Counted from the first letter of the stretch, positions 41,444 through 53,011 are shown. The stretch: DNA of 64,000 nucleotides from Oxalobacteraceae bacterium (GCA_023259175.1 JAHFQV010000003.1:27560-91559), one strand, 5' to 3'. A program made the numbers and translations. The notes: generated by a model from the letters alone, not told the origin.

Positions 41444-42556
41444 ATGATCGCACGACTATGTTCAGCTGCTGTTAAATCACTGTCTCAGGTTTCCCGTTTT
41501 TTCAGCTTTGGCTTCATTTCTTTGCTGTCCTTTAGTTTTCTGCTGCTGGCAAATTTCAATTTAGCCCAAGCGGCGAGCCATCATCACAAAAAAAATCATC
41601 ATACTAGTGTCAACAGTGTCAATAAGCACGTTCAAAATTTACACAAGAGCGGCAAAAAAACGCATTTGAGTGCACATGCTACACATTCTAAAAAAAGCAA
41701 ACGGGTCGCGCATGCGCATCAGCTTGCCGCTCCTGTCGAACGCGCCAGTGTCGGCGATTTGTCCGGCTTGAAACATACTCAAGACCCACTCGCCTTAGCC
41801 TCGAATGCAGCGCTGGTTCTTGATCAGGAAAGCTCGAAAGTACTGTTCGAAAAAAATGCGCAAGTCTCTTTGCCGATTGCGTCCATCACCAAACTCATGA
41901 CCAGTTTAGTTGTGATGGAAGCGAAGCAAAATTTGGATGAGGTTATTGAGGTGACGAGCGATGATCTTGATAAAGAAAAAGGCACGAGCTCGCGTTTGCA
42001 AGTCGGTACAAAATTGTCGCGGGCTGATTTGCTGCACATTGCGCTGATGAGTTCAGAAAACCGCGCTGCATCGGCGCTTGGAAGAAATTACCCGGGTGGT
42101 TTACCGGCGTTTGTGAACGCAATGAATGCGAAAGCGCAGCAACTCGGTATGTTGGATACCACCTATGTCGATTCCAGTGGACTGTCGAGTAAAAATGTGG
42201 CGAGTGCGCGCGACCTTGCGAAACTGCTCAATGCAGCGTATCAATTCCCTTTGATTCGTGAATACTCCACCGACTCCAAATACGTCGTGAGCCCATCGGG
42301 GAAAAGAAGTCTAGAATATGGCACGACCAATAAATTAGTGGCGAATGCCGATTGGAATATCGGCATACAAAAAACCGGTTACATCGCAGAAGCAGGTCGC
42401 TGTTTGGTGATGCAAGCGATTATTGAAGGTCGCGCTGTCGTAATGGTATTCCTTGACTCCAAGGGGAAATATTCTCGCCTCGCCGATGCAGGCCGCATCA
42501 AAAAATGGCTGCAAGCGGTGAGACCTTCGACCGTTAGCCAGCATATCGGAATTTAA
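41444..42556 (+). CDS. pbpG: D-alanyl-D-alanine endopeptidase (PBP7-like)
   Basis: SIASITKLMTSLV (SxxK), SSENRAASALGRNYPGG (SxN), KTGYIAEAGRCLVM (KTG). Confidence 0.88.
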   Translation: MIARLCSAAVKSLSQVSRFFSFGFISLLSFSFLLLANFNLAQAASHHHKKNHHTSVNSVNKHVQNLHKSGKKTHLSAHATHSKKSKRVAHAHQLAAPVERASVGDLSGLKHTQDPLALASNAALVLDQESSKVLFEKNAQVSLPIASITKLMTSLVVMEAKQNLDEVIEVTSDDLDKEKGTSSRLQVGTKLSRADLLHIALMSSENRAASALGRNYPGGLPAFVNAMNAKAQQLGMLDTTYVDSSGLSSKNVASARDLAKLLNAAYQFPLIREYSTDSKYVVSPSGKRSLEYGTTNKLVANADWNIGIQKTGYIAEAGRCLVMQAIIEGRAVVMVFLDSKGKYSRLADAGRIKKWLQAVRPSTVSQHIGI

Positions 42557-42606
42557 GACAGTGTCAATCTAGCTTCGGCACTGTTTTAAGCTTTCGAAAT
42601 TTCACG

Positions 42607-42648
42607 CTAGTCGATTACACCTAATCGATCACACCTAATCGATCACAA
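42607..42648. repeat. Three tandem copies of a 14-bp unit overlapping the glnE stop codon
   Basis: CTAGTCGATTACAC / CTAATCGATCACAC / CTAATCGATCACAA; third copy contains the complement of the glnE stop. Confidence 0.9.
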
Positions 42649-45427
42649 ATAAAGAAGCCCACAAAGCGATACTGGCAGGTAGGTAAGCTTGAATTTTTTC
42701 ACGGGTGATGCGGGCGCGTTCCTCTCCTTGTAGCCGGATATTATGCTGATGCTTACGTAAGATTCGATAAGTGTTGGCGGTATCGTGAGCGAGTTTTTCA
42801 TCGATTAAGCCTAGTTCGCCACAGCGTTTTAGCAAGGCGATATTGCCTTTATTGAGCGTTAATTCTGGGTGGGTTGAGGCATGTAGTAGCACCAAATACT
42901 GCACCAAAAATTCAATGTCGACCATGCCGCCATCATCGTGTTTGAGATCAAAAAGCTGGCCGCGATTGAGATTGGCATCGTGCATTTTCTTGCGCATGGC
43001 GATAATTTCAGTCGACAGTTTTTCTGCATCACGTTCGTGCCTCAGTACCGTATCGCGGATTTTTTCAAAAGCTTCGCCTATGGCTAGGTCTCCCGCGCAA
43101 AAGCGGGCCCGAGTGAGCGCTTGATGCTCCCATAGCCAAGCTGATTTCTCTTGGTAACGTTCGAATGATTGTATTGACGAAACCATCAAGCCACTCGCGC
43201 CATCGGGACGCAGCGCGATATCGATGTCGTATAGGATGCCAGATGAGGTATGGGCCGTCATCCAAGTAATGAAGCGTTGTGCGAGTTTTGCGTACAAAGC
43301 CGGTGCCTCTTGATCCTCATCGTCGTAGAGAAAAATAAGATCGAGATCAGAAGCGTAGCTGAGTTCTTTGCCGCCCAATTTGCCATAGGCGATGACGGCA
43401 AATCGCGGCACTTCACGGTGACGATGACTCATGCTGGCCCATGCGCCGCGAATGACAGCCTGAACGATTTTATCGGCCAACAGAGACAATTCATCGGCTA
43501 AGTGTTCGACGCTGAGTTGGCCTTCTAAATCTTGTGCCAGCAGTCGGAACAGCGCCGCATGGTGCATTTCGCGTAGATGATCGAGTTGGGCTTCCACGTC
43601 ACCCTCATAATGCAGCAGCATTTGTTCCAGATCGTTGGCAAATAGAGTCCAATCTGGTTTTTGATGAAGCGCGGTTTCATCGAGTAATTCGTCTAGCAAA
43701 ATGGGGTGGCGATTGAGGAATTTGGCAGCCCAATCACTGGCATTCATCATGCGTATCACACGCTCTAATGCATGTGGAAATTCGCTGAGCAAAGAAAGGT
43801 AGGCGGTGCGGCGCGCGATGTGTTCGAGAAAATCGATCAGTCTATGCAGCGTCGTTTCTTGATTCTCGGTGTAGGCGACGATGAGCTTGAGGGACTGCGC
43901 CATGATCTGCGTCATTTTTTGTAAACTCGCTTCGGACAAAGCTTGCATTTTTGAGGACTGCCAAGCCATTTGCACCCGCTTTGCGATGCTATTGGTTTCG
44001 CTATAACCGAGTTGGTGTAAGTGCGCTTCGATCTGTTCTAAACCCTCGGGGTCGATTAAATTATTATTCGAAAGCGCCGGCGTTTCTTTATCGGTTTTGT
44101 CACGGAAGATGGCGTCGAACTGCTCAGCCACCCATTGCGTGTGTGGTCGCAAATTCTCATAAAGCGTAGCGATATTTTCACAGCCCATCATTTGTGCGAT
44201 ACGTTGTTGATCGTCCAGATTCGCAGGAATGCTATGGGTCTGCGCATCATCGAGATATTGCAGGCGATGTTCAAGTGTACGCAGGAAAAAATAGGCGGAC
44301 TTTAATTGCGTTACGACCTGGGTGTCGAGGATGTTTTTCTCTGCCAGTGTGTCCAAGGTGGCGAGGGTAGAGCGGTCGCGCAGATTTGCTTCGCGCCCGC
44401 CACGGATGAGTTGAAACACTTGCGCTAGAAATTCAATTTCACGAATTCCGCCGCGGCCTAACTTGACGTTATAGCCGCGATTTGGGTGACGGGTCTCTTG
44501 CCTGACGACTTCGGCACGAATTTGATGGTGCATATTGCGGAGTGAATCGATCACGCCAAAGTCGAGATAACGCCGATAGACAAACGGAAAAATGATTTTC
44601 GCGAGTTGGCTGTGGTGGGCCAAGTTTCCGCTCAAGGGGCGTGCTTTCACCCAAGCGTAGCGCTCCCACTCCCGTCCTTGGGCTTGAAAATATTCTTCCA
44701 GCATCGCAAAGCTGCTGACTAATGGGCCGGAATTGCCATTTGGTCGCAGCGCCATGTCCACTCGAAAACTAAAACCATCTTCGGTAATTTCAGAAATCGC
44801 CGCGATTAATTTTTTGCCTAGTCGCGAAAAAAATTCATGGTTCGATAAGCCGCGTTGTTCTGCGCTCGCTAGCGTGTCGCCCTCTTCTGCGTAGCAAAAT
44901 ATGAGGTCAATATCTGACGATACATTGAGTTCGTAGCCACCGAGTTTGCCCATCCCTAAAACGATGAGTTCTTGCGCTTCGCCGCTTTCCTCGCCCATCG
45001 GCTGTCCATGCACAAGTACCATTTCTCGCATCAATTGTTGCAGATGTGTTTGCACTGTGAATTCTGCAAATTCGCTGATGGAGCGCATTACTTCGTTTAA
45101 ATCTGCATATCCTCCGAGATCACGTTGAATCAGGTTGCACACCAAGAGATTGCGTAAGCGTCGCATGGCACAATTGAGACTAACACCTTGCTTTAGTTCT
45201 TGTTCTAAAAAGTGTGCAAAATTCGCAAAGCTCAGGGATAATTGCGCTATATTTTCGAGGGCGGCCAAACGCGGAGCTTGGGCTTGCAGCCAACGTGTTG
45301 CAAATCGGGAGTCGGCGAGTAGTTGCGAAGTTGGAGTGATTTGTGTCACGACGGCTTTCTTGATTGTGATTGGCTGGAATTGGTTTGGGTTTTCTATTTT
45401 AGAATGAAGTGTTAGGGCTGGGGTCAT
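42635..45427 (-). CDS. glnE: Bifunctional glutamine synthetase adenylyltransferase/adenylyl-removing enzyme
   Basis: Two nucleotidyltransferase halves: VLGMGKLGGYELNVSSDIDLIF and VIAYGKLGGKELSYASDLDLIFLYD. Confidence 0.96.
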   Translation of the reverse strand: MTPALTLHSKIENPNQFQPITIKKAVVTQITPTSQLLADSRFATRWLQAQAPRLAALENIAQLSLSFANFAHFLEQELKQGVSLNCAMRRLRNLLVCNLIQRDLGGYADLNEVMRSISEFAEFTVQTHLQQLMREMVLVHGQPMGEESGEAQELIVLGMGKLGGYELNVSSDIDLIFCYAEEGDTLASAEQRGLSNHEFFSRLGKKLIAAISEITEDGFSFRVDMALRPNGNSGPLVSSFAMLEEYFQAQGREWERYAWVKARPLSGNLAHHSQLAKIIFPFVYRRYLDFGVIDSLRNMHHQIRAEVVRQETRHPNRGYNVKLGRGGIREIEFLAQVFQLIRGGREANLRDRSTLATLDTLAEKNILDTQVVTQLKSAYFFLRTLEHRLQYLDDAQTHSIPANLDDQQRIAQMMGCENIATLYENLRPHTQWVAEQFDAIFRDKTDKETPALSNNNLIDPEGLEQIEAHLHQLGYSETNSIAKRVQMAWQSSKMQALSEASLQKMTQIMAQSLKLIVAYTENQETTLHRLIDFLEHIARRTAYLSLLSEFPHALERVIRMMNASDWAAKFLNRHPILLDELLDETALHQKPDWTLFANDLEQMLLHYEGDVEAQLDHLREMHHAALFRLLAQDLEGQLSVEHLADELSLLADKIVQAVIRGAWASMSHRHREVPRFAVIAYGKLGGKELSYASDLDLIFLYDDEDQEAPALYAKLAQRFITWMTAHTSSGILYDIDIALRPDGASGLMVSSIQSFERYQEKSAWLWEHQALTRARFCAGDLAIGEAFEKIRDTVLRHERDAEKLSTEIIAMRKKMHDANLNRGQLFDLKHDDGGMVDIEFLVQYLVLLHASTHPELTLNKGNIALLKRCGELGLIDEKLAHDTANTYRILRKHQHNIRLQGEERARITREKIQAYLPASIALWASLFVID

Positions 45428-45490
45428 TCTCTAACAAAATATTTGCGAGACCTCTGCACGCATGTTTAACCGAGAAATTTCAAAGACAAA

Positions 45491-48400
45491 TTGATGCAAA
45501 AACATGTAGACCCTGAAAATTTAGCTTTGAAAACCACCACGAGCGAATCGGGTGAGCCTAGCCTGATGCTTAAGATGCCACGCTATTTGCACGCCTGCTG
45601 CGTCATATTTGGGTTTTATATTGGCTATGGAACGCGCAAGTGTTTGCGTTTAGCTTTAAAACTTATCCTCCTACTTTACTTTTTGTTCGCCGTATTTTTT
45701 CTGACCGTTCGCTATGGTATTTTGCCGCAGGTGACGCATTACAAAGCCGATATCGAGCGTATTGCAAGTGCCAAACTAGGGCGACCACTGAAAATAGGGG
45801 AATTGGCGGCTTCGTGGCAGGGGATGAATCCTCAGCTTCAAATTAAGAATTTGTCGATACAAGACGGCGCTGGACGCGAGGCACTGGTTTTGCCAGAGAT
45901 ACATACGACGCTCTCCTGGTGGTCGCTCTTGGTTTTCGATGTGCGTTTTGCGCAAATTGAACTGATCGCGCCGCAGTTAAAAATTCAAAGAGACCGCAGT
46001 GGAACGATAGAGATTGCGGGTTTTCCCTTGCATGTCGAGCCGCAAGCCAAGGTTGATGAGCGTGGCATACGATGGTTGTTGGCGCAAAATGAAATTAGCA
46101 TTCGACGCGGTCAAGTGACTTGGGATGATCAATTGCGAGCGAATCCCAGTTTGGAATTGCGGGATGTGGAATTTGTTTTGTCTAATCATTGGCATCAACA
46201 TCAGTTTTCCCTGCGGGCAGAACCGCCTACGCGATTTGCCGCGCCGGTGGATGTGCGTGGACATTTTCAGCAATCGGTTTTTGCTACTAGTCCTTTAGAT
46301 CTGAACTCTTGGTCGGGTCTATTGTATTCGGATTTAAAACAGGCTGATCTTCCTGAAATTCATCGTTATTTTCCCTTTCCAATTGCCTTGGAAAAGGGCA
46401 TAGGTTCGGTGCGTTCATGGATACAGTTGGACAATGGCCTGCTGACGGATTTGACGGCCGATGTGCGTTTGTTTGATGTCGTGGGAAAATTTCGTAAGGA
46501 CTTGCCGGTATTGGATGTCGCTAGCGTGAGTGGGCGATTCCTTGCGTCCGAACGAGTGGTTCAGCATAGGAAATATCTGCCTAATATTTTCGGCCAAGCA
46601 GGGCACAGTTTGTCGATTGTGAATTTTACGATGCAAACCCGATCTGGTTTGACCTTGCCGGCAACGACTTTAAGTGAAAGCTTTGTGCCAGGTGAAAATG
46701 GACAGGGCGAAAAAGTTGAGCTATCGGCTAAAACTTTAGATTTGGAATCCTTAGCCCATTTTGCTGAACATCTTCCTATCCCGCTAGATCAGCGACAAAT
46801 CTTGATTGATTTTGCACCCAAAGGTGTGTTGAGGGACTTTGTCGCGCGCTGGCAGGGGAGCTATCCAGAAATTTCCAGTTACAGCATCAAAGGTCAATTT
46901 CAAAACTTGATGATGCGACCGCAGGCGGCTCAATTGGCGCGTGCCAAGACCGCTAAATTGCCGGCAAAAGCGGCGGTGCCAGCCATTCCAGGCTTTGAAA
47001 ATTTAACCGGTAGTATAGAGGCCAATGATAAGGGTGGCAGTTTTACGCTCGACTCTAGCAATTTGTTTTTGCAATTGCCGAGTTATTTTGTTGACCCGAA
47101 TATGCCTTTCAATCGTTTGCAAATGCGCGCTCAATGGCAGTTGCAAGCGAACGATCGATTGGAATTTCAAGTTAAGCAAATGGAGTTCGATCAAGACGGG
47201 GCAAGTGGTTCTTTGAGCGGCGTGCACACGCTTTCAATGCGTCAAACGGATTTAGGCGAGCTTGATTTAAGCGGTAAGCTCAATGGCTTTGACCTTAAAA
47301 CGATTACCCGCTACATCCCGGAACAAGCCCCGCCACAGTTACGTGCGTGGCTCAGTTCGGCTTTGGTCGACGGAAAAGCCAATGAAGTGACGATTAGGAT
47401 TAAGGGTAGCTTAGATCAATTTCCCTTCCATCATAAAGACCCAACGAAGGAGAACGCTGAGTCCCTTAAAAAAATGGCCGATTCTGAGTTCTGGGTGAAA
47501 GGTCTAATCCAGGACGGGCATCTAAATTTCTTGCCGGGGGTATTGAACAAAGAAGGCACTGCGTCCATGTGGCCGTCAATCGAGCACATCAAAGGGCGGT
47601 TTTTATTTGATCGCGCACGGATGGAAATTGAGGCTGATTCCGGTGTGACGCAAGGGGTCGCGGTCAGTAAGGTGAAAGCGGTGATTGCCGATTTGTCGGA
47701 GCACAACGCGCTTTTGCAAATTGATGGTATCGCCAGCGGGAGTTTTCAAGGCATGGTGAACTATGTGAAAGCCAGTCCGGTGGACGAATGGATAGGCAAT
47801 TTTTTGCATGAAACCAGTGCGACAGGAAATGCACAGCTTGCCTTGAAATTGCAATTGCCTTTGAAGACTTTGCTGGACTCAAAAGTGCAGGGTGGCCTTA
47901 CCATCAATGGTGTTGATACCCTGCTGCAAGCGGACTATCCAAATTTAACCGCGGTCACCGGACGTGTCGATTTTAATGAGCGTGGCGTTACGCTCAATGG
48001 TTTAAAAGGGATGATGTTAGGCGGCGCGGTAACAGCCAGTGGTGGAAGTCAAAAAGAAGGTGGGATCAAGATTAGACTTGAGGGGGCGGTTACGGCCGAA
48101 GGTCTTGCTCAACATTGTTCCGATTGTGATTTAAGTCGCCTGTTAGAAAAGGTTTCAGGGAGCACCCATTATCTCGCGCAAATTGGTGTGAAAAATCGGC
48201 AAACGGAGTTTTTTCTCGATTCAAATCTACAAGGCTTAGCCTCGCAATTGCCCGCACCTTTGGCGAAACCTGCGAATGATGCCTGGCCCTTGCATTTTGA
48301 AATAATGCCCGAAATCGGGCTTGAATCTAAAGAGCAGATGGATCGCGTGTCCCTCAGTTTGGGCAGTATGATCAACGCCCAATACCAAAGAAAAAAAGAG

Positions 48401-49804
48401 AACGAGCCGAACGCGACCTGGTCCATTGTGCGGGGCGCGATAGGGGTGGATGCACCTGCGATTTTGCCTGATTCAGGTCTAGCGGCACATGTGAACGCCA
48501 AGTCGTTTAATCTCGATGAATGGCGACATTTGTTTGACAGTACACAGCATAGTGGCGCACTGCGACCGAGTATGGAGCCGCATGTCTCGACCGATTTTAA
48601 GTCCTATGTGCTACCCAATCTGATTTCTTTGCAGACCGATGAATTACAAATTTTTGGCAAGAAAATAGAGAAGATTGTTTTGGGCGCGTCCAAGCAGCGC
48701 GGCGCTTGGCAAATCAATTTAGATGCCAAGCAAGCCTCTGGTTCGGTCACTTGGACTGGGATGGATAGTAAGACGGATGCGGGGCGTATTTCCGCACGTC
48801 TGAGCCGACTCATTATTCCGAAATCGGCGACATCTGATGTGGGCGATATTTTAGAAGCGCGCAATACCCCCAAACAACTGCCCGGCATCGATTTGCAGGT
48901 TGAAAATTTTGAGCTTCTGGATAAAAAATTAGGGCAACTCGAACTGGTCGCCAGCAATGGTCTAGCTTCACAAGGTCGGGAATGGACGATAGAAAAGCTC
49001 CTGCTGAAAAATGAGGATGCCGATTTGCATGCGACCGGACACTGGCTTACTCGTGGCGGTGAAAGTCGCGAAAGTCAAACTCATTTGAATTACGATTTGG
49101 ATGTGCACAATGCTGGGAAATTTTTGGATCGATTTGAGTTTTCTGATGTGCTGCGCGGCGGGAAAGGTAAATTAGAAGGCGAACTTGAATGGAATGGCCT
49201 ACCCTTTCTGATTGATATGCCGAGCTTAGCCGGGCGGGTGCAGTTGCATTTAGGCTCAGGACAGTTTTTGAAGGTCGATCCTGGTGGTGCAAAATTGTTG
49301 GGCGTGCTCAGCTTGCAGTCTTTGCCACGGCGCTTTAGTTTGGATTTTCGTGATGTGTTTTCAGAAGGATTTGCCTTCGATCACATTGTCGGTGAAGCCC
49401 AGCTCAAACAAGGTGTGGCGCATACTGAAAACTTGAAAATGAGTAGCGTTAATGCCGCCGTTTTATTAGAAGGTAGCGCTGATCTCGTGAAAGAAACGCA
49501 AGACCTGCATGTGGCGGTGATTCCCGATATCAATGCGGGTACGGCTTCTGTTGTTTACGGCTTGGTGGTCAATCCCGTGATCGGACTGGGTACGTTTTTG
49601 GCTCAATTATTGTTCCGCGACCCGATGCGCCGTGCGCTTACTTATGAATATCAAATTAGCGGCTCTTGGAAAAATCCAAGTATCGCAAAAATAGAAAATA
49701 AAGAACGCCAAGCGCTTTTGGAAAAACAAAAACGTGAAAATAGCAAAGCTAAGCCAGAGACGAAGGTGGACAATAAGGTGGACAATAAGGTGGAAGTGAA
49801 ATGA
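45491..49804 (+). CDS. yhdP: YhdP family AsmA-like protein
   Basis: 1437 aa, N-terminal TM, C-terminal DUF3971/AsmA-like segment (LLGVLSLQSLPRRFSLDFRDVFSEGFAFDHIVGEAQL); upstream of nit-tldD. Confidence 0.9.
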   Translation: MMQKHVDPENLALKTTTSESGEPSLMLKMPRYLHACCVIFGFYIGYGTRKCLRLALKLILLLYFLFAVFFLTVRYGILPQVTHYKADIERIASAKLGRPLKIGELAASWQGMNPQLQIKNLSIQDGAGREALVLPEIHTTLSWWSLLVFDVRFAQIELIAPQLKIQRDRSGTIEIAGFPLHVEPQAKVDERGIRWLLAQNEISIRRGQVTWDDQLRANPSLELRDVEFVLSNHWHQHQFSLRAEPPTRFAAPVDVRGHFQQSVFATSPLDLNSWSGLLYSDLKQADLPEIHRYFPFPIALEKGIGSVRSWIQLDNGLLTDLTADVRLFDVVGKFRKDLPVLDVASVSGRFLASERVVQHRKYLPNIFGQAGHSLSIVNFTMQTRSGLTLPATTLSESFVPGENGQGEKVELSAKTLDLESLAHFAEHLPIPLDQRQILIDFAPKGVLRDFVARWQGSYPEISSYSIKGQFQNLMMRPQAAQLARAKTAKLPAKAAVPAIPGFENLTGSIEANDKGGSFTLDSSNLFLQLPSYFVDPNMPFNRLQMRAQWQLQANDRLEFQVKQMEFDQDGASGSLSGVHTLSMRQTDLGELDLSGKLNGFDLKTITRYIPEQAPPQLRAWLSSALVDGKANEVTIRIKGSLDQFPFHHKDPTKENAESLKKMADSEFWVKGLIQDGHLNFLPGVLNKEGTASMWPSIEHIKGRFLFDRARMEIEADSGVTQGVAVSKVKAVIADLSEHNALLQIDGIASGSFQGMVNYVKASPVDEWIGNFLHETSATGNAQLALKLQLPLKTLLDSKVQGGLTINGVDTLLQADYPNLTAVTGRVDFNERGVTLNGLKGMMLGGAVTASGGSQKEGGIKIRLEGAVTAEGLAQHCSDCDLSRLLEKVSGSTHYLAQIGVKNRQTEFFLDSNLQGLASQLPAPLAKPANDAWPLHFEIMPEIGLESKEQMDRVSLSLGSMINAQYQRKKENEPNATWSIVRGAIGVDAPAILPDSGLAAHVNAKSFNLDEWRHLFDSTQHSGALRPSMEPHVSTDFKSYVLPNLISLQTDELQIFGKKIEKIVLGASKQRGAWQINLDAKQASGSVTWTGMDSKTDAGRISARLSRLIIPKSATSDVGDILEARNTPKQLPGIDLQVENFELLDKKLGQLELVASNGLASQGREWTIEKLLLKNEDADLHATGHWLTRGGESRESQTHLNYDLDVHNAGKFLDRFEFSDVLRGGKGKLEGELEWNGLPFLIDMPSLAGRVQLHLGSGQFLKVDPGGAKLLGVLSLQSLPRRFSLDFRDVFSEGFAFDHIVGEAQLKQGVAHTENLKMSSVNAAVLLEGSADLVKETQDLHVAVIPDINAGTASVVYGLVVNPVIGLGTFLAQLLFRDPMRRALTYEYQISGSWKNPSIAKIENKERQALLEKQKRENSKAKPETKVDNKVDNKVEVK

Positions 49805-50607
49805 AAATCGCCAGCGTTCAAATGGTTTCTGGACCCGATCCTCAGCTAAATCAAGCGAGTGCGCGTCGTTTGTTGGAAGAGGCTAAACGCTTAGGTGCAG
49901 AGCTGATTGCACTACCTGAATATTGGCCTGTGATGGGTCTGCGTGACACCGATAAAATTGCCTGTGCCGAAGAATTTGGTGATGGCCCCTTACAAAGCTT
50001 TTTAGCGCAAGCGGCGCGTGAATTATCGGTTTGCATTGTGGGCGGTACAATTCCTTTGCGTTCGTTAGAGACGAATAAAATTTTCAATGCTTGTTTGGTG
50101 TATGACATGCAAGGGCAACTTCTCACACGCTATGACAAAATCCATTTATTCGGTTTTCAAAATGAGACTGAATGCTACCAAGAGTCAAATACCATCGTCC
50201 CAGGTACGCAGATTCAGACCTTTTCGCATCCACTTGGAAAAGTTGGGTTGGGGATTTGTTATGATCTGCGTTTTCCTGAGCTTTTTAGAGCGATGGGCGA
50301 TTGTGCCTTAATGATCTTGCCTGCCGCCTTTACTCATACGACAGGCCAGGCGCACTGGGAGATTTTACTCAGGGCGCGGGCGATCGAAAATCAATGCTAT
50401 GTCTTGGCATCAGCCCAAGGCGGCTTACACACGAATGGCCGCAGAACTTGGGGGCATAGTATGATAGTCGATCCGTGGGGACGGGTGCTGGACGAATTGG
50501 ATGAAGGCGAAGGCATCGTGTTGGCCGATATTGATTTAGCCGTGACGACCAAAATACGCAAGCAACTACCCGCTTTGCAACATAGAATACTCAAACCCCA
50601 AATTTGA
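49801..50607 (+). CDS. Carbon-nitrogen hydrolase (Nit1-like nitrilase family)
   Basis: ELIALPEYWPVMG, YDKIHLFGF, VGLGICYDLRFPELFRAMG (E-K-C triad). Confidence 0.92.
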   Translation: MKIASVQMVSGPDPQLNQASARRLLEEAKRLGAELIALPEYWPVMGLRDTDKIACAEEFGDGPLQSFLAQAARELSVCIVGGTIPLRSLETNKIFNACLVYDMQGQLLTRYDKIHLFGFQNETECYQESNTIVPGTQIQTFSHPLGKVGLGICYDLRFPELFRAMGDCALMILPAAFTHTTGQAHWEILLRARAIENQCYVLASAQGGLHTNGRRTWGHSMIVDPWGRVLDELDEGEGIVLADIDLAVTTKIRKQLPALQHRILKPQI

Positions 50608-50608
50608 A

Positions 50609-52081
50609 ATGACTAAAATGAAGCTAGACTATCCGCAACACCAGCAGCACATGACGATCGCACGGGAAATTTTGCTCACGCCTTTTGGCCTCGATGAAAG
50701 CAAATTGTCCAATGCGCTCAAAACCATGTTTTCACATAAAATTGATTACGCCGATTTGTACTTTCAATTTACCAAAAGCGAAGGCTGGAGTTTAGAAGAA
50801 GGTATCGTTAAAACCGGCAGTTTTTCGATTGACCAAGGGGTCGGTGTGCGCGCCGTGGTCGGTGATAAAACAGCGTTTTCCTATTCCGATGAAATTTCTG
50901 AATTTGCGCTTTTAGAAGCTGCAAGTGCGACTCGCACCATCGCTAGACAAGGCGCAGGTAAAATTAAAATTGCGTCTTCCATGCAGGCACTACAAGGGCA
51001 TCAGCTTTTTCTCCAGGACGATCCCTTAGCCTCACTAGCTGCGCAAGATAAAGTTGATTTATTAGAGCGCATCGAAAAAATGGCGCGTGCCAAAGACCCG
51101 CGTGTGGTGCAGGTCATGGCGAGTTTGGCGGGCGAATATGATGTGGTGTTGGTGGCGCGTAGCGATGGCGTGATGGCGGCCGATGTTCGTCCTTTGGTAC
51201 GCTTATCCTTAACCGTGATTGCAGAACAAAATGGTCGCCGTGAAACCGGATCCAGTGGCGGTGGTGGACGTTATAGTTATGCGTATTTCGATGATGCTTT
51301 GCTTGAGCAATATGCCAATGATGCGGTGCAATCGGCCTTGATTAATCTTGATGCTCGCCCCGCGCCTGCCGGGCCGATGACGGTGGTATTGGGTTCAGGT
51401 TGGCCAGGCGTGCTGCTCCATGAGGCGATAGGGCATGGCTTAGAGGGAGACTTTAATCGTAAAGGTTCGAGTACTTTTGCTGGGCGAATTGGTGATCGCG
51501 TTGCCGCCAAAGGTGTGACGGTCGTCGATGACGGCACCTTGCCTAATCGCCGTGGTTCCTTGAATGTGGATGACGAGGGTAATCCAACCCAATGCACGAC
51601 ACTGATTGAAGACGGTATCCTCAAAGGCTATATTCAAGATACGATGAATGCGCGCTTGATGAAAATGCCGGTCACTGGAAATGCGCGACGTGAATCCTTC
51701 GCCCATTTGCCCATGCCAAGGATGACTAATACTTACATGCTAGCCGGCGATAAAGACCCGCAAGAAATTTTAGCGTCGGTCAAAAATGGCTTGTATGCGG
51801 TCAATTTTGGTGGCGGACAAGTGGACATCACGAATGGTAAATTTGTGTTTTCCGCCAGCGAGGCCTATATGATCGAAGACGGTAAAGTGACCTACCCAGT
51901 GAAGGGCGCGACCTTGATCGGCAATGGTCCTGACGTACTCAATCGCGTGGCGATGATAGGCAACGATATGCGTTTAGATTCAGGGGTCGGTGTTTGCGGT
52001 AAGGAAGGCCAAAGCGTACCTGTGGGTGTGGGGCAGCCGACCTTGCGTATTGATGGATTGGTGGTGGGCGGGACGGCTTAG
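50609..52081 (+). CDS. tldD: Metalloprotease TldD
   Basis: [34 protein letters not shown] (HExxxH). Confidence 0.95.
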   Translation: MTKMKLDYPQHQQHMTIAREILLTPFGLDESKLSNALKTMFSHKIDYADLYFQFTKSEGWSLEEGIVKTGSFSIDQGVGVRAVVGDKTAFSYSDEISEFALLEAASATRTIARQGAGKIKIASSMQALQGHQLFLQDDPLASLAAQDKVDLLERIEKMARAKDPRVVQVMASLAGEYDVVLVARSDGVMAADVRPLVRLSLTVIAEQNGRRETGSSGGGGRYSYAYFDDALLEQYANDAVQSALINLDARPAPAGPMTVVLGSGWPGVLLHEAIGHGLEGDFNRKGSSTFAGRIGDRVAAKGVTVVDDGTLPNRRGSLNVDDEGNPTQCTTLIEDGILKGYIQDTMNARLMKMPVTGNARRESFAHLPMPRMTNTYMLAGDKDPQEILASVKNGLYAVNFGGGQVDITNGKFVFSASEAYMIEDGKVTYPVKGATLIGNGPDVLNRVAMIGNDMRLDSGVGVCGKEGQSVPVGVGQPTLRIDGLVVGGTA

Positions 52082-52250
52082 AAAGAATAGAGAACCAAAT
52101 TTTTCGCGCGAATGCGCTCGTATCGCCTATTATTTGTACGTGATACGGGCAAGCATTCGTATAAAATTTTTAATTATTGATGAAGGCTTGAGTTGCATTG
52201 TCCATCGCTTTAGACTACGCATTTTCCTTATCATCGCCAAGGAGCATCAA

Positions 52251-52940
52251 ATGCCCGCACTCGCAATTAATCAGGGTTCACCCCAATTCATTCCATTGAC
52301 CACCTACCAAGCTTACCCACCAGAGGAGATGCTTGCGCGTGCTAAAGATTTTTACGAAGAACTATCGCGTCGTAAAACCATACGTGAATTTTCCTCCGTA
52401 CCGGTGGCGCAGGAAGTGATAGAGCAATGTTTGCTGGCTGCGGGTACTGCACCCTCAGGTGCAAATCACCAGCCTTGGCATTTTGCGGTGGTGACTGATC
52501 CTGCTTTGAAAACCAAAATTCGGCTTGAAGCTGAAATTGAAGAGCGTGAATTTTATGAGCGACGCGCCCCGCAAGAATGGAAAGATGCACTTGCGCCCCT
52601 AGGAACCGATTCGAACAAACCCTTCATCGAAGACGCGCCGTATTTGATCGCGATCTTCGGGCAAAAGAGTACCTTGTTGGGCGATGGTACGGCGGTTAAA
52701 AATTATTATGTGCCTGAATCCGTGTCGATTGCGACCGGGTTTTTAATCGCCGCCTTGCATCACGCAGGGCTGGCTACGCTCACGCATACCCCGAGCCCCA
52801 TGGGTTTTTTGAATGAATTATTAGGGCGTCCCGACAATGAGAAACCTTATATTTTGCTGATCGTTGGACATCCGGCGGATCATTGTCAGGTACCCAATAT
52901 TCGTAAAAAGGCTTTAAGCGATATTGCTAGTTTTCTGTAA
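52251..52940 (+). CDS. Nitroreductase family protein
   Basis: [43 protein letters not shown]; start at ATG 52251 with AAGGAG upstream. Confidence 0.88.
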   Translation: MPALAINQGSPQFIPLTTYQAYPPEEMLARAKDFYEELSRRKTIREFSSVPVAQEVIEQCLLAAGTAPSGANHQPWHFAVVTDPALKTKIRLEAEIEEREFYERRAPQEWKDALAPLGTDSNKPFIEDAPYLIAIFGQKSTLLGDGTAVKNYYVPESVSIATGFLIAALHHAGLATLTHTPSPMGFLNELLGRPDNEKPYILLIVGHPADHCQVPNIRKKALSDIASFL

Positions 52941-53011
52941 AGTTACTCGATACTTTAATTATCGCCGATCAATACGACGCTCTTTTTTTTTTGCATCGCA
53001 CGATAAATTGC

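Noticed and set aside
38118-42648. Short tandem repeats as a CRISPR array
   Set aside because: Units are 10 or 14 bp with no spacers and no cas genes
52983-52992. T10 run downstream of the nitroreductase as an intrinsic terminator
   Set aside because: No convincing GC-rich stem immediately upstream
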